Assembly: GCF_021648855.1 (NCBI RefSeq)
Contig: NZ_JAKJHX010000037.1
Location: 26,716-40,716 of the forward strand
Origin: Tychonema litorale BBK16
GTDB taxonomy: Bacteria > Cyanobacteriota > Cyanobacteriia > Cyanobacteriales > Microcoleaceae
DNA: 14,001 nucleotides
Direction: 5' to 3'
In this document: in pieces, positions 8,601 to 14,001 of the stretch
Layout of the letters: each line of letters opens with the position of its first letter
How positions within the stretch are numbered: the stretch's first letter is position 1
Program-made: the position numbers and the translations under genes
Notes under the pieces: generated by a model
The model's input: only the letters and a program-made list of their open reading frames with translations
Told to the model about the DNA's origin: nothing
Databases searched by the model: none

Positions 8601-9084
8601 AAATTCAAAAATAGTAACAAACTATACAGAAGTTTTGCAACAAGCGGGGAATTCGACAGTCCCCGCAAAACTGGTGATCGCACTTCAAACTTGGGTACAT
8701 GGGGATTGTGGCGGGATATTAGACAAGAATAGATTAGAGCAACTCGGACGGATTAAAACTAACTTGCCACACCGACTTTTGCAAGCTTTTGTGGGGAATG
8801 CCCAAGCTGATTTGGCAACAGCTAAAATTGCTTTAGAAGCTAAAGATTGGCGAACAGTCGAATATCAAGCTCACCGTCTCAAGGGAACTGCTGCTAATGT
8901 GGGAGTTACCCTGATCGCGGATTTAGCTGCACAATTGGAGGCTCATGCTTGCACGTTTAAATCTCAGCCAGAAAACGTAAAATTGGCAACAATTGATGCA
9001 GTTGAAAACATACTAGCTAATTTGTTAAATAATTTATTACTAATTAAGCAATTCATAGAAACTATAATGTTTGGTAAAGATTGA
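5659..9084 (+). CDS. Hybrid sensor histidine kinase, REC-PAS-PAS-HisKA-HATPase-REC-REC-HPt
   Basis: This 1141-residue protein is a cytoplasmic multistep phosphorelay kinase with no membrane segments. REC1 (about 4-165) has D11-D13, phospho-acceptor D93, T121 and K143, with roughly 35 extra residues before D93. Two PAS/PAC modules follow (about 181-300 and 308-420; the first ends SDITDRKQAE). HisKA carries the phosphorylated H444 in MSHEIRTPMNG. HATPase_c has the N-box Asn561, DTGIG (598-602) and GGTGLGL (627-633). REC2 (about 681-805) has D745 and K795, but its acidic pair is replaced by Ser-Gly (687-688). REC3 (about 844-960) is complete: E850-D851, D894, K947. A C-terminal HPt has H1072 in AHRLKGTAANVG. 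The likely flow is H444 > D894 > H1072 > an external regulator, with REC1 as possible input. There is no output domain. The sensed signal is unknown. The ATG at 5659 has no clear Shine-Dalgarno sequence. The next gene starts 36 bp downstream. Confidence 0.95.
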   Translation: MEKLLRILIVDDDEVDRMSVTRALKSARVLVEFSEAGNCADALNKLSISQDEILANRLSRQQQSQNLSEAQSTEHPLFSNQIFDCKFDCIFLDYRLPDGDGLTLVQDIREAGFKVPLIVLTGQGDEQIAVALMKAGASDYIAKGKLSSDALSRSLHNAIRVYQAESQAFDTSQKLKESEERYRLVLEGVNDGIWDWDLTKDEVYWNDRLLEMIGLSRSQFGSTIEALYTRLHPEDKDGIIHAISAHLQEKIDYNVEFRLLHSSGAYRYCTSQGKAQRNSQGKAVRMAGMISDITDRKQAEDALEKERQQLKQIISCVPVAMAMFDTEMRYVANSQKWLTQFNLEWQYLNNLSHYELFPDTPNRWKVMYQKVLKGEIISKSEDAWERADGSLMYLRWAAHPWYNPEGEVGGIVMVADRINELVEAREKALTASLVKSQFLANMSHEIRTPMNGVLGMAQLLVNAPLEPKQREYAQTIYRSAEHLLSVINDILDFSKIEAGEMRLEKTNFDLDNCIESVVEMVAALSEAKGIELNIVVDSSVPRKLVGDSGRLKQILLNLTGNAIKFTDRGQVLVHVTVKRGDGSADSRQAAKLLFSVRDTGIGISPEGQTKLFQSFSQVDSSPTREHGGTGLGLAISKQLVEIMGGAIGVRSTPGSGSTFWFAVSLEKQLQVESLRPEFSGAKLLVVSGNALTRATVRSLAQTWGARCDEAETAEKALSWLEKNANREIYQHSDNEEKSCDAVLIDLQLPDLDAQEFGLKVRSFSAIGPLLAITSLREQPQAEALCSHCFTSYLVKPVSARRLKEALLWALKGQREFGTEKGDNTCALSNANSQSWNPPNLQSSLKILLAEDHPINQQVIVEQLAVLGYHVDCAANGQEALDFLGDRSYDIVLMDCQMPVLDGYETTQKLRKIENGDRHTFVVALTAHAMPGEREKCLAAGMDDYLSKPLDLEALAAALKKYELANMQSDNQYEIKTINLELNSKIVTNYTEVLQQAGNSTVPAKLVIALQTWVHGDCGGILDKNRLEQLGRIKTNLPHRLLQAFVGNAQADLATAKIALEAKDWRTVEYQAHRLKGTAANVGVTLIADLAAQLEAHACTFKSQPENVKLATIDAVENILANLLNNLLLIKQFIETIMFGKD

Positions 9085-9120
9085 AAAAGTTCTATATTAA
9101 GAAATGGCATTAATTTAGCT

Positions 9121-11409
9121 ATGACTTATGACCCCGATCTCAACAATATTTCACAGAGCGAGCCATTAGACAATAATGGACAACTACTCACGCCTCTGAT
9201 GGCTTTTGATAGGGAACTTTTGCTACATCAAAAAGAGGCAGATTCTTCAGCTCTGCATTACCAGCCAGAGCCTGGTAACGAGAAATTTATGGTGGATAAT
9301 CTGGTTGCAAAAGTTGCTCGCCTCTGTCGAGAAAGCAAAGTTGGCAAAAAATTACCCACGGCTTTTTACGTTCACGTTTCGGCTTTATCCGCACTCAATC
9401 CTGTACTCATAATTTATGAAAAATGTGCCAGAGAAAATATCCCAAATATTGATGAAGCAACCTTAGTTAAGTTTCAGCTTCATCAACCTAAAATATCTTA
9501 TCTTTTTTATCCAGATTTCGATACAGATGCTCACCCTGCTTTGCAAACCAGCATCCAAATTAATCTCGAAACAGGCGAAGTGAAATGTATTGACTACAGC
9601 AACAGCGAAAATCCGCCTGTTTTGCACCGCAAGGAAACTTTTGTAACTACGGATTATCCCCATTACCAGAAGTTTTCTCAACTAACTCGCTCCGAAGAAA
9701 AATGGGGACTGCTTGACAATACTAGCGTTATTGGCACTCGCGAAGGTTGGCTCAAATACTTGGGATATTGCGGTGTGGAAATTCAAGATCATGCTGTAGT
9801 TGAACTTGCGAAACAGGAAAATAGCCAGCTATCAATCCCCAAGATTGACCGACACAAAGCTGCAATAATACGCAACTCTATTTCTAAACCTGTGCGTTTG
9901 GTTTTGGAAGCTGATTTATTTATTGATGGTGATACTTTTTTTGATTACGGTTGCGGTTACGGCGGCGATATTCAACATATTGCACAAGAAGGTTACGCTG
10001 CTTCTGGATGGGACCCGTATTATCAACCGGAGAGTCCGCGAATTGGTGCTGATATTGTGAATATTGGTTATGTAATTAATGTGATTGAATCTTTGGGAGA
10101 AAGGCGAGAAGCTTTGTTGAATGCTTGGGAATTAACTAACAAATTATTGATAGTAGCGGCTCAAGTATTGATTGATGATGGCGAGCGAGGTCAAATTGCC
10201 TATGGGGATGGAATCATTACTTCTTGGAACACTTTTCAGAAGTATTACGAACAGGAAGAGTTGAAGGTTTATATTGACCAAGTTTTGAATGTGGATGCAA
10301 TTCCTGTGGCTTTGGGAATCTATTTTGTGTTTCGAGATGCAGCGGAAGGTCAAAGTTTTCGCGCTTCTCGGTTACGATCGCACTTATTGACTCCCAGAGT
10401 GCGATCGCAAGTCAAACGTTTTGAAGATTACGCGGAAATGCTGGCTCCTCTGATGGCCTTTGTGAGCGATCGCGGCCGCCTTCCGGTGAAGGGCGAATTA
10501 GCAGAAGAATCGGCGATTAAGGGGGAATTTCACAGTTTTAACCGCGCTTGGCGGGTGATTTTGCAAGCTACCGACGCGGATGAGTGGGAGAATATCGCCG
10601 ATAAACGCCGCCAGGATTTGCTAGTATATCTCGCTCTGAACGGTTTGGACGATCGCCCTTCGATGCGCCAACTCCCGGCTCAAATCCGCAATGACATCAA
10701 AGGTTTGTTTGACAGTTATCAGAAAGCTTGCACTTTGGCGGATTTAATGCTGTACAGTTTGGGCAAAAGTGAGATTATTGGTGATTGTTGCGAAGATAGT
10801 GCGATCGGCTACAAACTCCCCGGTTCTCTTTCGGTTCACGTCTCTGCATTAGAAGAATTAGACCCTTTATTGCGACTGTATGAAGGCTGTGCGAATCGGA
10901 CGATCGGCAGACTTGACGGCGCGACAATCATCAAATTTCATGCTAATCAGCCGAAAATATCCTATTTATTTTATCCCGACTTTGATACTAATCCCCATCC
11001 AGTTCTTCACACTTCCATGCACATAAATTTACGCGGTCTTTCTGTGAGCTATCAAGACTATTCTAATTTGCCGAATCCGCCAATTTTAGTAAGAAAAGAA
11101 GCTTTTGTAGCGGTGAGTTATCCGCATTATCAGAAGTTTGCGAAACTCAGTCGCCAAGAGGAAAAGTTGGGAATTGTTGATAAACCGGGTGGATTCAAGG
11201 AGCTGGAATTGCTGAACTGTTTGGAGGAAAATTGTGTCAGAATTAAGGGTCATCGCTTGTTTTGGCGATCGGATGCTGACCCGGAAAAATTAAAAATAGT
11301 GCAACAAGCTGCGTCGGAACGCCAGGCGCGAAAGATTGAGGTTAATCCTGGAAAGAGTGAAGGAACCGCAGAGGGCACAGAGGATGAACAAGAAGAGGGA
11401 GAGGAATAG
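9121..11409 (+). CDS. DNA phosphorothioation-associated putative methyltransferase with duplicated flanking domain
   Basis: I recognise the family called DNA phosphorothioation-associated putative methyltransferase (TIGR04096-like). Its reaction is unproven. The core (about 240-540) starts IDRHKAAI and has the SAM-binding motif FFDYGCGYGGD (273-283), SGWDPYY, and NTFQKYYEQEEL. A domain with VHVSAL, KISYLFYPDFDT and PHYQKF occurs on both sides: residues 78-199 and 566-687 align with a constant offset of 488 and about 71 of 122 identities by hand count. The tail is acidic (EDEQEEGEE). The start is uncertain: ATG 9121 gives 762 aa, while ATG 9289 (Met57) begins right before the first domain. Residues 23-29 (LTPLMAF) repeat the protein's own 441-447 (LAPLMAF), so the first 56 residues may be an old duplication scar. 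No dndABCDE genes lie within the window. Only 36 bp separate it from the kinase, so they may share a transcript. Confidence 0.85.
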   Translation: MTYDPDLNNISQSEPLDNNGQLLTPLMAFDRELLLHQKEADSSALHYQPEPGNEKFMVDNLVAKVARLCRESKVGKKLPTAFYVHVSALSALNPVLIIYEKCARENIPNIDEATLVKFQLHQPKISYLFYPDFDTDAHPALQTSIQINLETGEVKCIDYSNSENPPVLHRKETFVTTDYPHYQKFSQLTRSEEKWGLLDNTSVIGTREGWLKYLGYCGVEIQDHAVVELAKQENSQLSIPKIDRHKAAIIRNSISKPVRLVLEADLFIDGDTFFDYGCGYGGDIQHIAQEGYAASGWDPYYQPESPRIGADIVNIGYVINVIESLGERREALLNAWELTNKLLIVAAQVLIDDGERGQIAYGDGIITSWNTFQKYYEQEELKVYIDQVLNVDAIPVALGIYFVFRDAAEGQSFRASRLRSHLLTPRVRSQVKRFEDYAEMLAPLMAFVSDRGRLPVKGELAEESAIKGEFHSFNRAWRVILQATDADEWENIADKRRQDLLVYLALNGLDDRPSMRQLPAQIRNDIKGLFDSYQKACTLADLMLYSLGKSEIIGDCCEDSAIGYKLPGSLSVHVSALEELDPLLRLYEGCANRTIGRLDGATIIKFHANQPKISYLFYPDFDTNPHPVLHTSMHINLRGLSVSYQDYSNLPNPPILVRKEAFVAVSYPHYQKFAKLSRQEEKLGIVDKPGGFKELELLNCLEENCVRIKGHRLFWRSDADPEKLKIVQQAASERQARKIEVNPGKSEGTAEGTEDEQEEGEE

Positions 11410-11411
11410 TC

Positions 11412-11465
11412 ATGGAAACGGAGTATGATTTTAGTCAGGGTAAGCGAAGTGCGATCGAATTTTAA
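11412..11465 (+). pseudogene. N-terminal stub of a CopG/BrnA-type antitoxin gene
   Basis: A 17-codon frame, ATG to TAA, starts 2 bp after the methyltransferase stop, with a GAGG ribosome site at 11401-11404. Its peptide METEYDFSQGKRSAIEF resembles the beginning of a well-known antitoxin type whose N-terminus reads roughly YDFSQGKRGAIE before a ribbon-helix-helix DNA-binding segment. The rest of the antitoxin is missing: no continuation is seen in the other frames up to 11531. An intact BrnT/BrnA pair begins 66 bp later. The match is short and from memory, so this is a moderately supported relic; a real short peptide is less likely. Confidence 0.6.
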
Positions 11466-11531
11466 TTCTGCTTGGTGGTAAAATCTTGGTACTTTTGCTC
11501 TAAACTTGGCTCATGTGCTAGATTTAAGTTC

Positions 11532-11819
11532 ATGAAGTTTGAGTGGGACGATCGTAAAAACCAAAGCAACCTTGCAAAGCATGGGTTTGATTTCGGTGAT
11601 GCTTTTCGTATCTTCAACCTACCGATGGTTGTCGAATTAGATGAGCGAGATGATTATGGTGAAGATCGATGTATCGGTATTGGTTTACTTGATGGACGAG
11701 TTGTAGTTGTTGTCTACACAGAGCCCGATCAGGAAACAGTTCGCATTATCTCATTACGAAAGTCACTGTCTTATGAACGCAGACGCTATGAACAATACCT
11801 CAAAAACCGACTGGGATAG
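11532..11819 (+). CDS. brnT: BrnT family toxin (type II toxin-antitoxin)
   Basis: BrnT toxins are RelE-fold ribonucleases that inhibit translation until bound by BrnA. The 95-residue protein opens with MKFEWDDRKNQSNLAKHGF, the standard BrnT/DUF497 beginning, and ends with the family's RIISLRKSLSYERRRYE segment. The ATG at 11532 is chosen because it gives the normal length (about 90-100 aa) and N-terminus. The ORF extends 20 codons further upstream to 11472, but the added residues (CSKLGSCARF region) do not resemble the family. Its 3' end overlaps the antitoxin start, so the two are surely co-translated. Autoregulation by a BrnTA complex is typical of the family; I could not place an operator. 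Confidence 0.9.
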   Translation: MKFEWDDRKNQSNLAKHGFDFGDAFRIFNLPMVVELDERDDYGEDRCIGIGLLDGRVVVVVYTEPDQETVRIISLRKSLSYERRRYEQYLKNRLG

Positions 11820-12066
11820 AATTGACGCAATGAGCGATGAAGATATCGATACTTCCGATATTCCACCACTATCGGAGGAGTTTTTTGCTAGAGCGCAATT
11901 ACGAATTCCTCAGTCGGCTATTACTATGCCAGTTCAAGTCGATCCTGAAACATTTGCCTGGTTTCAAGCACAAGGAGAAAGTGCCGAACAGCAAATGTCT
12001 ATAGCACTTAGGATCTATGCAGATGCACACAAAACCTATCCAACATTCGTAGCAAAGTCAGCATAA
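11788..12066 (+). CDS. brnA: BrnA family antitoxin
   Basis: BrnA neutralises BrnT and represses the shared promoter through a ribbon-helix-helix DNA-binding C-terminus. The 92-residue protein starts MNNTSKTDWDRIDAMSDEDIDTSDIPPL, the family's typical N-terminus, followed by LSEEFFARA and a C-terminal segment VQVDPETFAWFQAQG...ALRIYADAH resembling the BrnA RHH part. Starting at ATG 11788 overlaps brnT by 32 bp. An ATG at 11773 would add five residues (MNADA) and cannot be excluded. The frame stays open back to 11707 only because it overlaps brnT. Toxin-before-antitoxin order is the normal brnTA arrangement. Confidence 0.87.
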   Translation: MNNTSKTDWDRIDAMSDEDIDTSDIPPLSEEFFARAQLRIPQSAITMPVQVDPETFAWFQAQGESAEQQMSIALRIYADAHKTYPTFVAKSA

Positions 12067-12092
12067 CGACAGCAGTAGAATAAGGCATAGTC

Positions 12093-12698
12093 ATGGAAAT
12101 GGAAGAATACTTAAAAGTAAGTGAAGTTATTGATTGGCAGCATCCCGAAATTATGGAATGTGCCAAACAAATCGCATCGGGACATGAGACACCAAGTGCG
12201 ATCGCCCAAGCGTGTTTTGAGTGGGTGCGAGATGAAATTCGTCACAGTTATGACTATCAAATGAATCCTGTTACCTGTCGAGCTTCAGATGTTCTTCAGC
12301 ACAAAACAGGTTATTGTTATGCGAAAAGTCACTTGTTAGCAGCGTTACTAAGAGCAAATGAAATTCCAGCAGGTTTTTGTTACCAGCGGTTGAGTATTGA
12401 CGATCAAGGTGCGCCTTACTGCTTGCATGGGTTGAATGCTATCCATTTACCTGAAGTTGGTTGGTATCGGGTTGATTGCAGAGGTAACAAAGCAGGAGTC
12501 AACGCTCAATTCACTCCACCTCAAGAACAGTTAGCGTTTAAGATTCAGTTTCCAGAAGAGGCAGATTATCCAGCCATATTCTCAGAGCCACTTCAAATCG
12601 TTATAGAAGCATTGCAAGGACAGAATACATGGGATGATATGCTTCGTAATCTTCCAGACATTTCGTTGGAGTTCACGAAGAGTTATGGCTTGTGGTGA
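12093..12698 (+). CDS. Transglutaminase-like (cysteine protease fold) family protein
   Basis: This 201-residue protein matches the transglutaminase-like superfamily. The catalytic Cys is C75 in KTGYCYAKSHLLAALLRA, the likely His is H112 in CLHGLNAIH, and the likely Asp is D128 in YRVDCRGNK. The order and spacing fit a Cys-His-Asp triad. ACFEWVRDEIRHSYDYQ (40-56) is the helix that normally precedes the Cys motif. There is no signal peptide, so it should be cytoplasmic. Family members may act as proteases, amidases or cross-linking enzymes; the substrate here is unknown. The ATG at 12093 has an AAGG ribosome site at 12082-12085, which supports this start. It follows brnA by 26 bp and may lie on the same transcript. 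Confidence 0.88.
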   Translation: MEMEEYLKVSEVIDWQHPEIMECAKQIASGHETPSAIAQACFEWVRDEIRHSYDYQMNPVTCRASDVLQHKTGYCYAKSHLLAALLRANEIPAGFCYQRLSIDDQGAPYCLHGLNAIHLPEVGWYRVDCRGNKAGVNAQFTPPQEQLAFKIQFPEEADYPAIFSEPLQIVIEALQGQNTWDDMLRNLPDISLEFTKSYGLW

Positions 12699-12723
12699 TA
12701 CACGATTATGAAAAACATCACAT

Positions 12724-13173
12724 ATGTTTACTCGACTCATCCTCTTTATTCTAGTTGCGATCGGCGGAGCAGGACTCACAATCCAGATGGCTTGGAATGC
12801 GCGTTTGCGATCGTCAACCGGCTCTCCGGTTCTCACTACCATCATCTCAGTATTCGTAACTCTGCTTTCACTCGCTCTAGTGTGGGTCAGCGGAACGACT
12901 AATCGCGGCTCCATCCCCGCATTCAATTCTCTTCCACAATGGGCCTGGTTCGGTGGGGTTTTGGCGGCATACTATCTTGTGGCGTCCTTGATCGCAATCC
13001 CGAAATTAGGTGTGGCGGTCGTTTTTTCTTTGGTGATTTGTGGACAAATGATTGCGGCACTTGTCTTGGATTCTACTGGCGTATTTGGTGTTACTCAAAT
13101 TTCCCTCAGCGTGTCTCGTGTCTTGGGAACTGCATTATTGCTGATTGGAGTAATCCTGATTCAAAAACAGTAA
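12724..13173 (+). CDS. Small DMT-superfamily membrane protein (DUF606/YdcZ type)
   Basis: The 149-residue protein is an inner-membrane protein of the drug/metabolite transporter superfamily, DUF606 (YdcZ) branch. Five hydrophobic segments are visible, about 4-25, 36-56, 72-92, 97-117 and 131-147. The GGAGLTIQMAWNARLR segment after TM1 and the LVASLIAIPKLGVA segment are typical of the family. Length is normal for DUF606 (about 140-150 aa). Such proteins often work as dimers, and the substrate cannot be read from the sequence. It starts 25 bp after the transglutaminase-like gene. No clear Shine-Dalgarno sequence is present. Confidence 0.85.
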   Translation: MFTRLILFILVAIGGAGLTIQMAWNARLRSSTGSPVLTTIISVFVTLLSLALVWVSGTTNRGSIPAFNSLPQWAWFGGVLAAYYLVASLIAIPKLGVAVVFSLVICGQMIAALVLDSTGVFGVTQISLSVSRVLGTALLLIGVILIQKQ

Positions 13174-13219
13174 GAACGCCTAATTTAGACGCACTAAGTA
13201 AATTAATTGTTTTAAAACT

Positions 13220-13891
13220 ATGGCATTTGAATTTGACCATCTCTTTATCTTTACTGACATAGGCGCTGGTGAAGCCGATCGCCTGATCTCACTCGGTTTA
13301 ATCGAAGGAGCGTCTAGAACACATACCGGACAAGGCACCGCCAATCGCAGTTTCTTTTTCCATAACGCCATGCTGGAATTGTTGTGGGTTCACAATCCAG
13401 AAGAAGCGAAATCGCCACAAATTCATCGGACTCGTCTTTGGGAGCGATCGACAAATCGACAGAATAATGCCTGTCCGTTTGGGATTTGTCTGCGCCCTAC
13501 CAGCGTTTCTGGCGATCGCATTGCATTTCCCAGTTGGGACTATCATCCACCTTATTTGCCTGAAACAATCAGTATTGCAGTCGCCACAAATAGTGATATA
13601 TTAACTGAGCCAATGCTGTTCCAGATCCCATTTTGTCAACGTCCCGATCGATTCCCGGCCGAAAAAGCGCAGCCTCTAGAACATCCTATTGGTTGGCGCG
13701 AAATCACTCGTGTCGAGTTAGTTAGTCCTGCGGCAAATAGTCGATCGCCAGAATTGCAAGCTGTACTTGATACCAAACAAATTAAGCTAAGTATTGGAGA
13801 AGATTATTGCATCCAGCTTGGGTTTGATGGAGAAATGCAGGGGCAGCAGATAGATTTGCGCCCCGGATTGCCACTGATTTTAAATTGGTAA
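13220..13891 (+). CDS. VOC family / glyoxalase-like domain protein
   Basis: The 223-residue protein belongs to the vicinal-oxygen-chelate superfamily (glyoxalase-like domain). FEFDHLFIFTDIGAGEAD at the N-terminus places a likely metal ligand at H7, and NAMLELLWVHNPEEA gives a second at E53. ADRLISLGLIEG and THTGQGTANRSFFF lie between them, as in many uncharacterised cyanobacterial and proteobacterial VOC proteins. The C-terminal half (about 155-223) carries a second, weaker region with no clear family motif. Function could be dioxygenase, lyase or fosfomycin-type thiol transfer; nothing here decides. It starts 46 bp after the DUF606 gene, same strand. Confidence 0.85.
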   Translation: MAFEFDHLFIFTDIGAGEADRLISLGLIEGASRTHTGQGTANRSFFFHNAMLELLWVHNPEEAKSPQIHRTRLWERSTNRQNNACPFGICLRPTSVSGDRIAFPSWDYHPPYLPETISIAVATNSDILTEPMLFQIPFCQRPDRFPAEKAQPLEHPIGWREITRVELVSPAANSRSPELQAVLDTKQIKLSIGEDYCIQLGFDGEMQGQQIDLRPGLPLILNW

Positions 13892-13925
13892 TAGATTTTA
13901 ATTAGAAGAAATTAGGAGACGGCAG

Positions 13926-13966
13926 TGCCGTGTCCCTACAATATTATTTTCAGTAGGGACACGGCA
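13926..13966. repeat. Perfect 14-bp hairpin downstream of the VOC gene
   Basis: TGCCGTGTCCCTAC (13926-13939) pairs perfectly with GTAGGGACACGGCA (13953-13966) around a 13-base loop. The GTAGGG-CACGGCA wording is typical of dispersed cyanobacterial palindromes. It lies 34 bp after the VOC stop codon, so it could end that transcript, but no T-tract follows. The loop holds ATATTATTTT (13941-13950), also found in the loop of the 1728-1825 hairpin. Confidence 0.85.
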
Positions 13967-14001
13967 AAGTCGGAGGCCAAGCGGGCTTAGGAAGACAACC
14001 C

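Noticed and set aside
11472..11531. 20-codon N-terminal extension of BrnT
   Set aside because: Residues do not resemble BrnT, and the ATG at 11532 gives the family's standard start and length.
12939..13262. 107-codon plus-strand ORF overlapping the DUF606 gene
   Set aside because: It is a +1-frame shadow; the DUF606 frame has membrane segments and family motifs.
13967..14001. Start of another gene at the right edge
   Set aside because: Only 35 bp remain and no open frame or motif can be judged.

Overview
The window looks like chromosomal DNA of a filamentous cyanobacterium (Oscillatoria/Microcoleus/Phormidium-like; the genus is a guess). The signs are many HIP1 octamers (GCGATCGC, e.g. near 1046, 1260, 6307, 8309, 10401, 12197 and 13512), heptameric STRR-type tandem repeats between genes, a cyanobacterial-type Omp85/BamA with a proline-rich linker, and a very large hybrid histidine kinase.

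Region 1 (1-5152, minus strand) is an outer-membrane and lipid cluster read in the order purC > bamA > lpxC > fabZ. PurC makes a purine precursor. BamA inserts outer-membrane beta-barrels. LpxC commits UDP-GlcNAc to lipid A. FabZ supplies acyl-ACP. This order is familiar in cyanobacteria, where lpxA normally follows fabZ; it would lie beyond the left edge. Three of the non-coding stretches (1-196, 1604-1863, 4252-4423) are filled with 7-bp tandem repeat families, and one also holds a 98-bp hairpin element.

Region 2 (5153-9084, plus strand) is signalling. A 54-codon ORF at 5392-5556 is a response regulator that has lost its middle in frame, including the phospho-acceptor Asp. It is followed by an 1141-residue hybrid kinase with the order REC-PAS-PAS-HisKA-HATPase-REC-REC-HPt.

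Region 3 (9121-11465, plus strand) holds a 762-residue protein of the DNA phosphorothioation-associated putative methyltransferase type. The same domain lies on both sides of the methyltransferase core: residues 78-199 and 566-687 align without gaps at about 58% identity by hand count. No dnd genes are visible. Right behind it is a 17-codon stub that resembles the start of a CopG/BrnA-type antitoxin.

Region 4 (11532-14001, plus strand) is a run of small accessory genes: a BrnT/BrnA toxin-antitoxin pair with overlapping reading frames, a transglutaminase-like cysteine protein, a small DUF606/YdcZ-type membrane protein and a VOC/glyoxalase-like protein. The window closes with a hairpin whose loop shares a 10-base core with the hairpin beside lpxC.

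The strongest leads are the duplicated-domain methyltransferase without Dnd neighbours, the internally deleted response regulator beside a kinase that ends in HPt, and the antitoxin stub.
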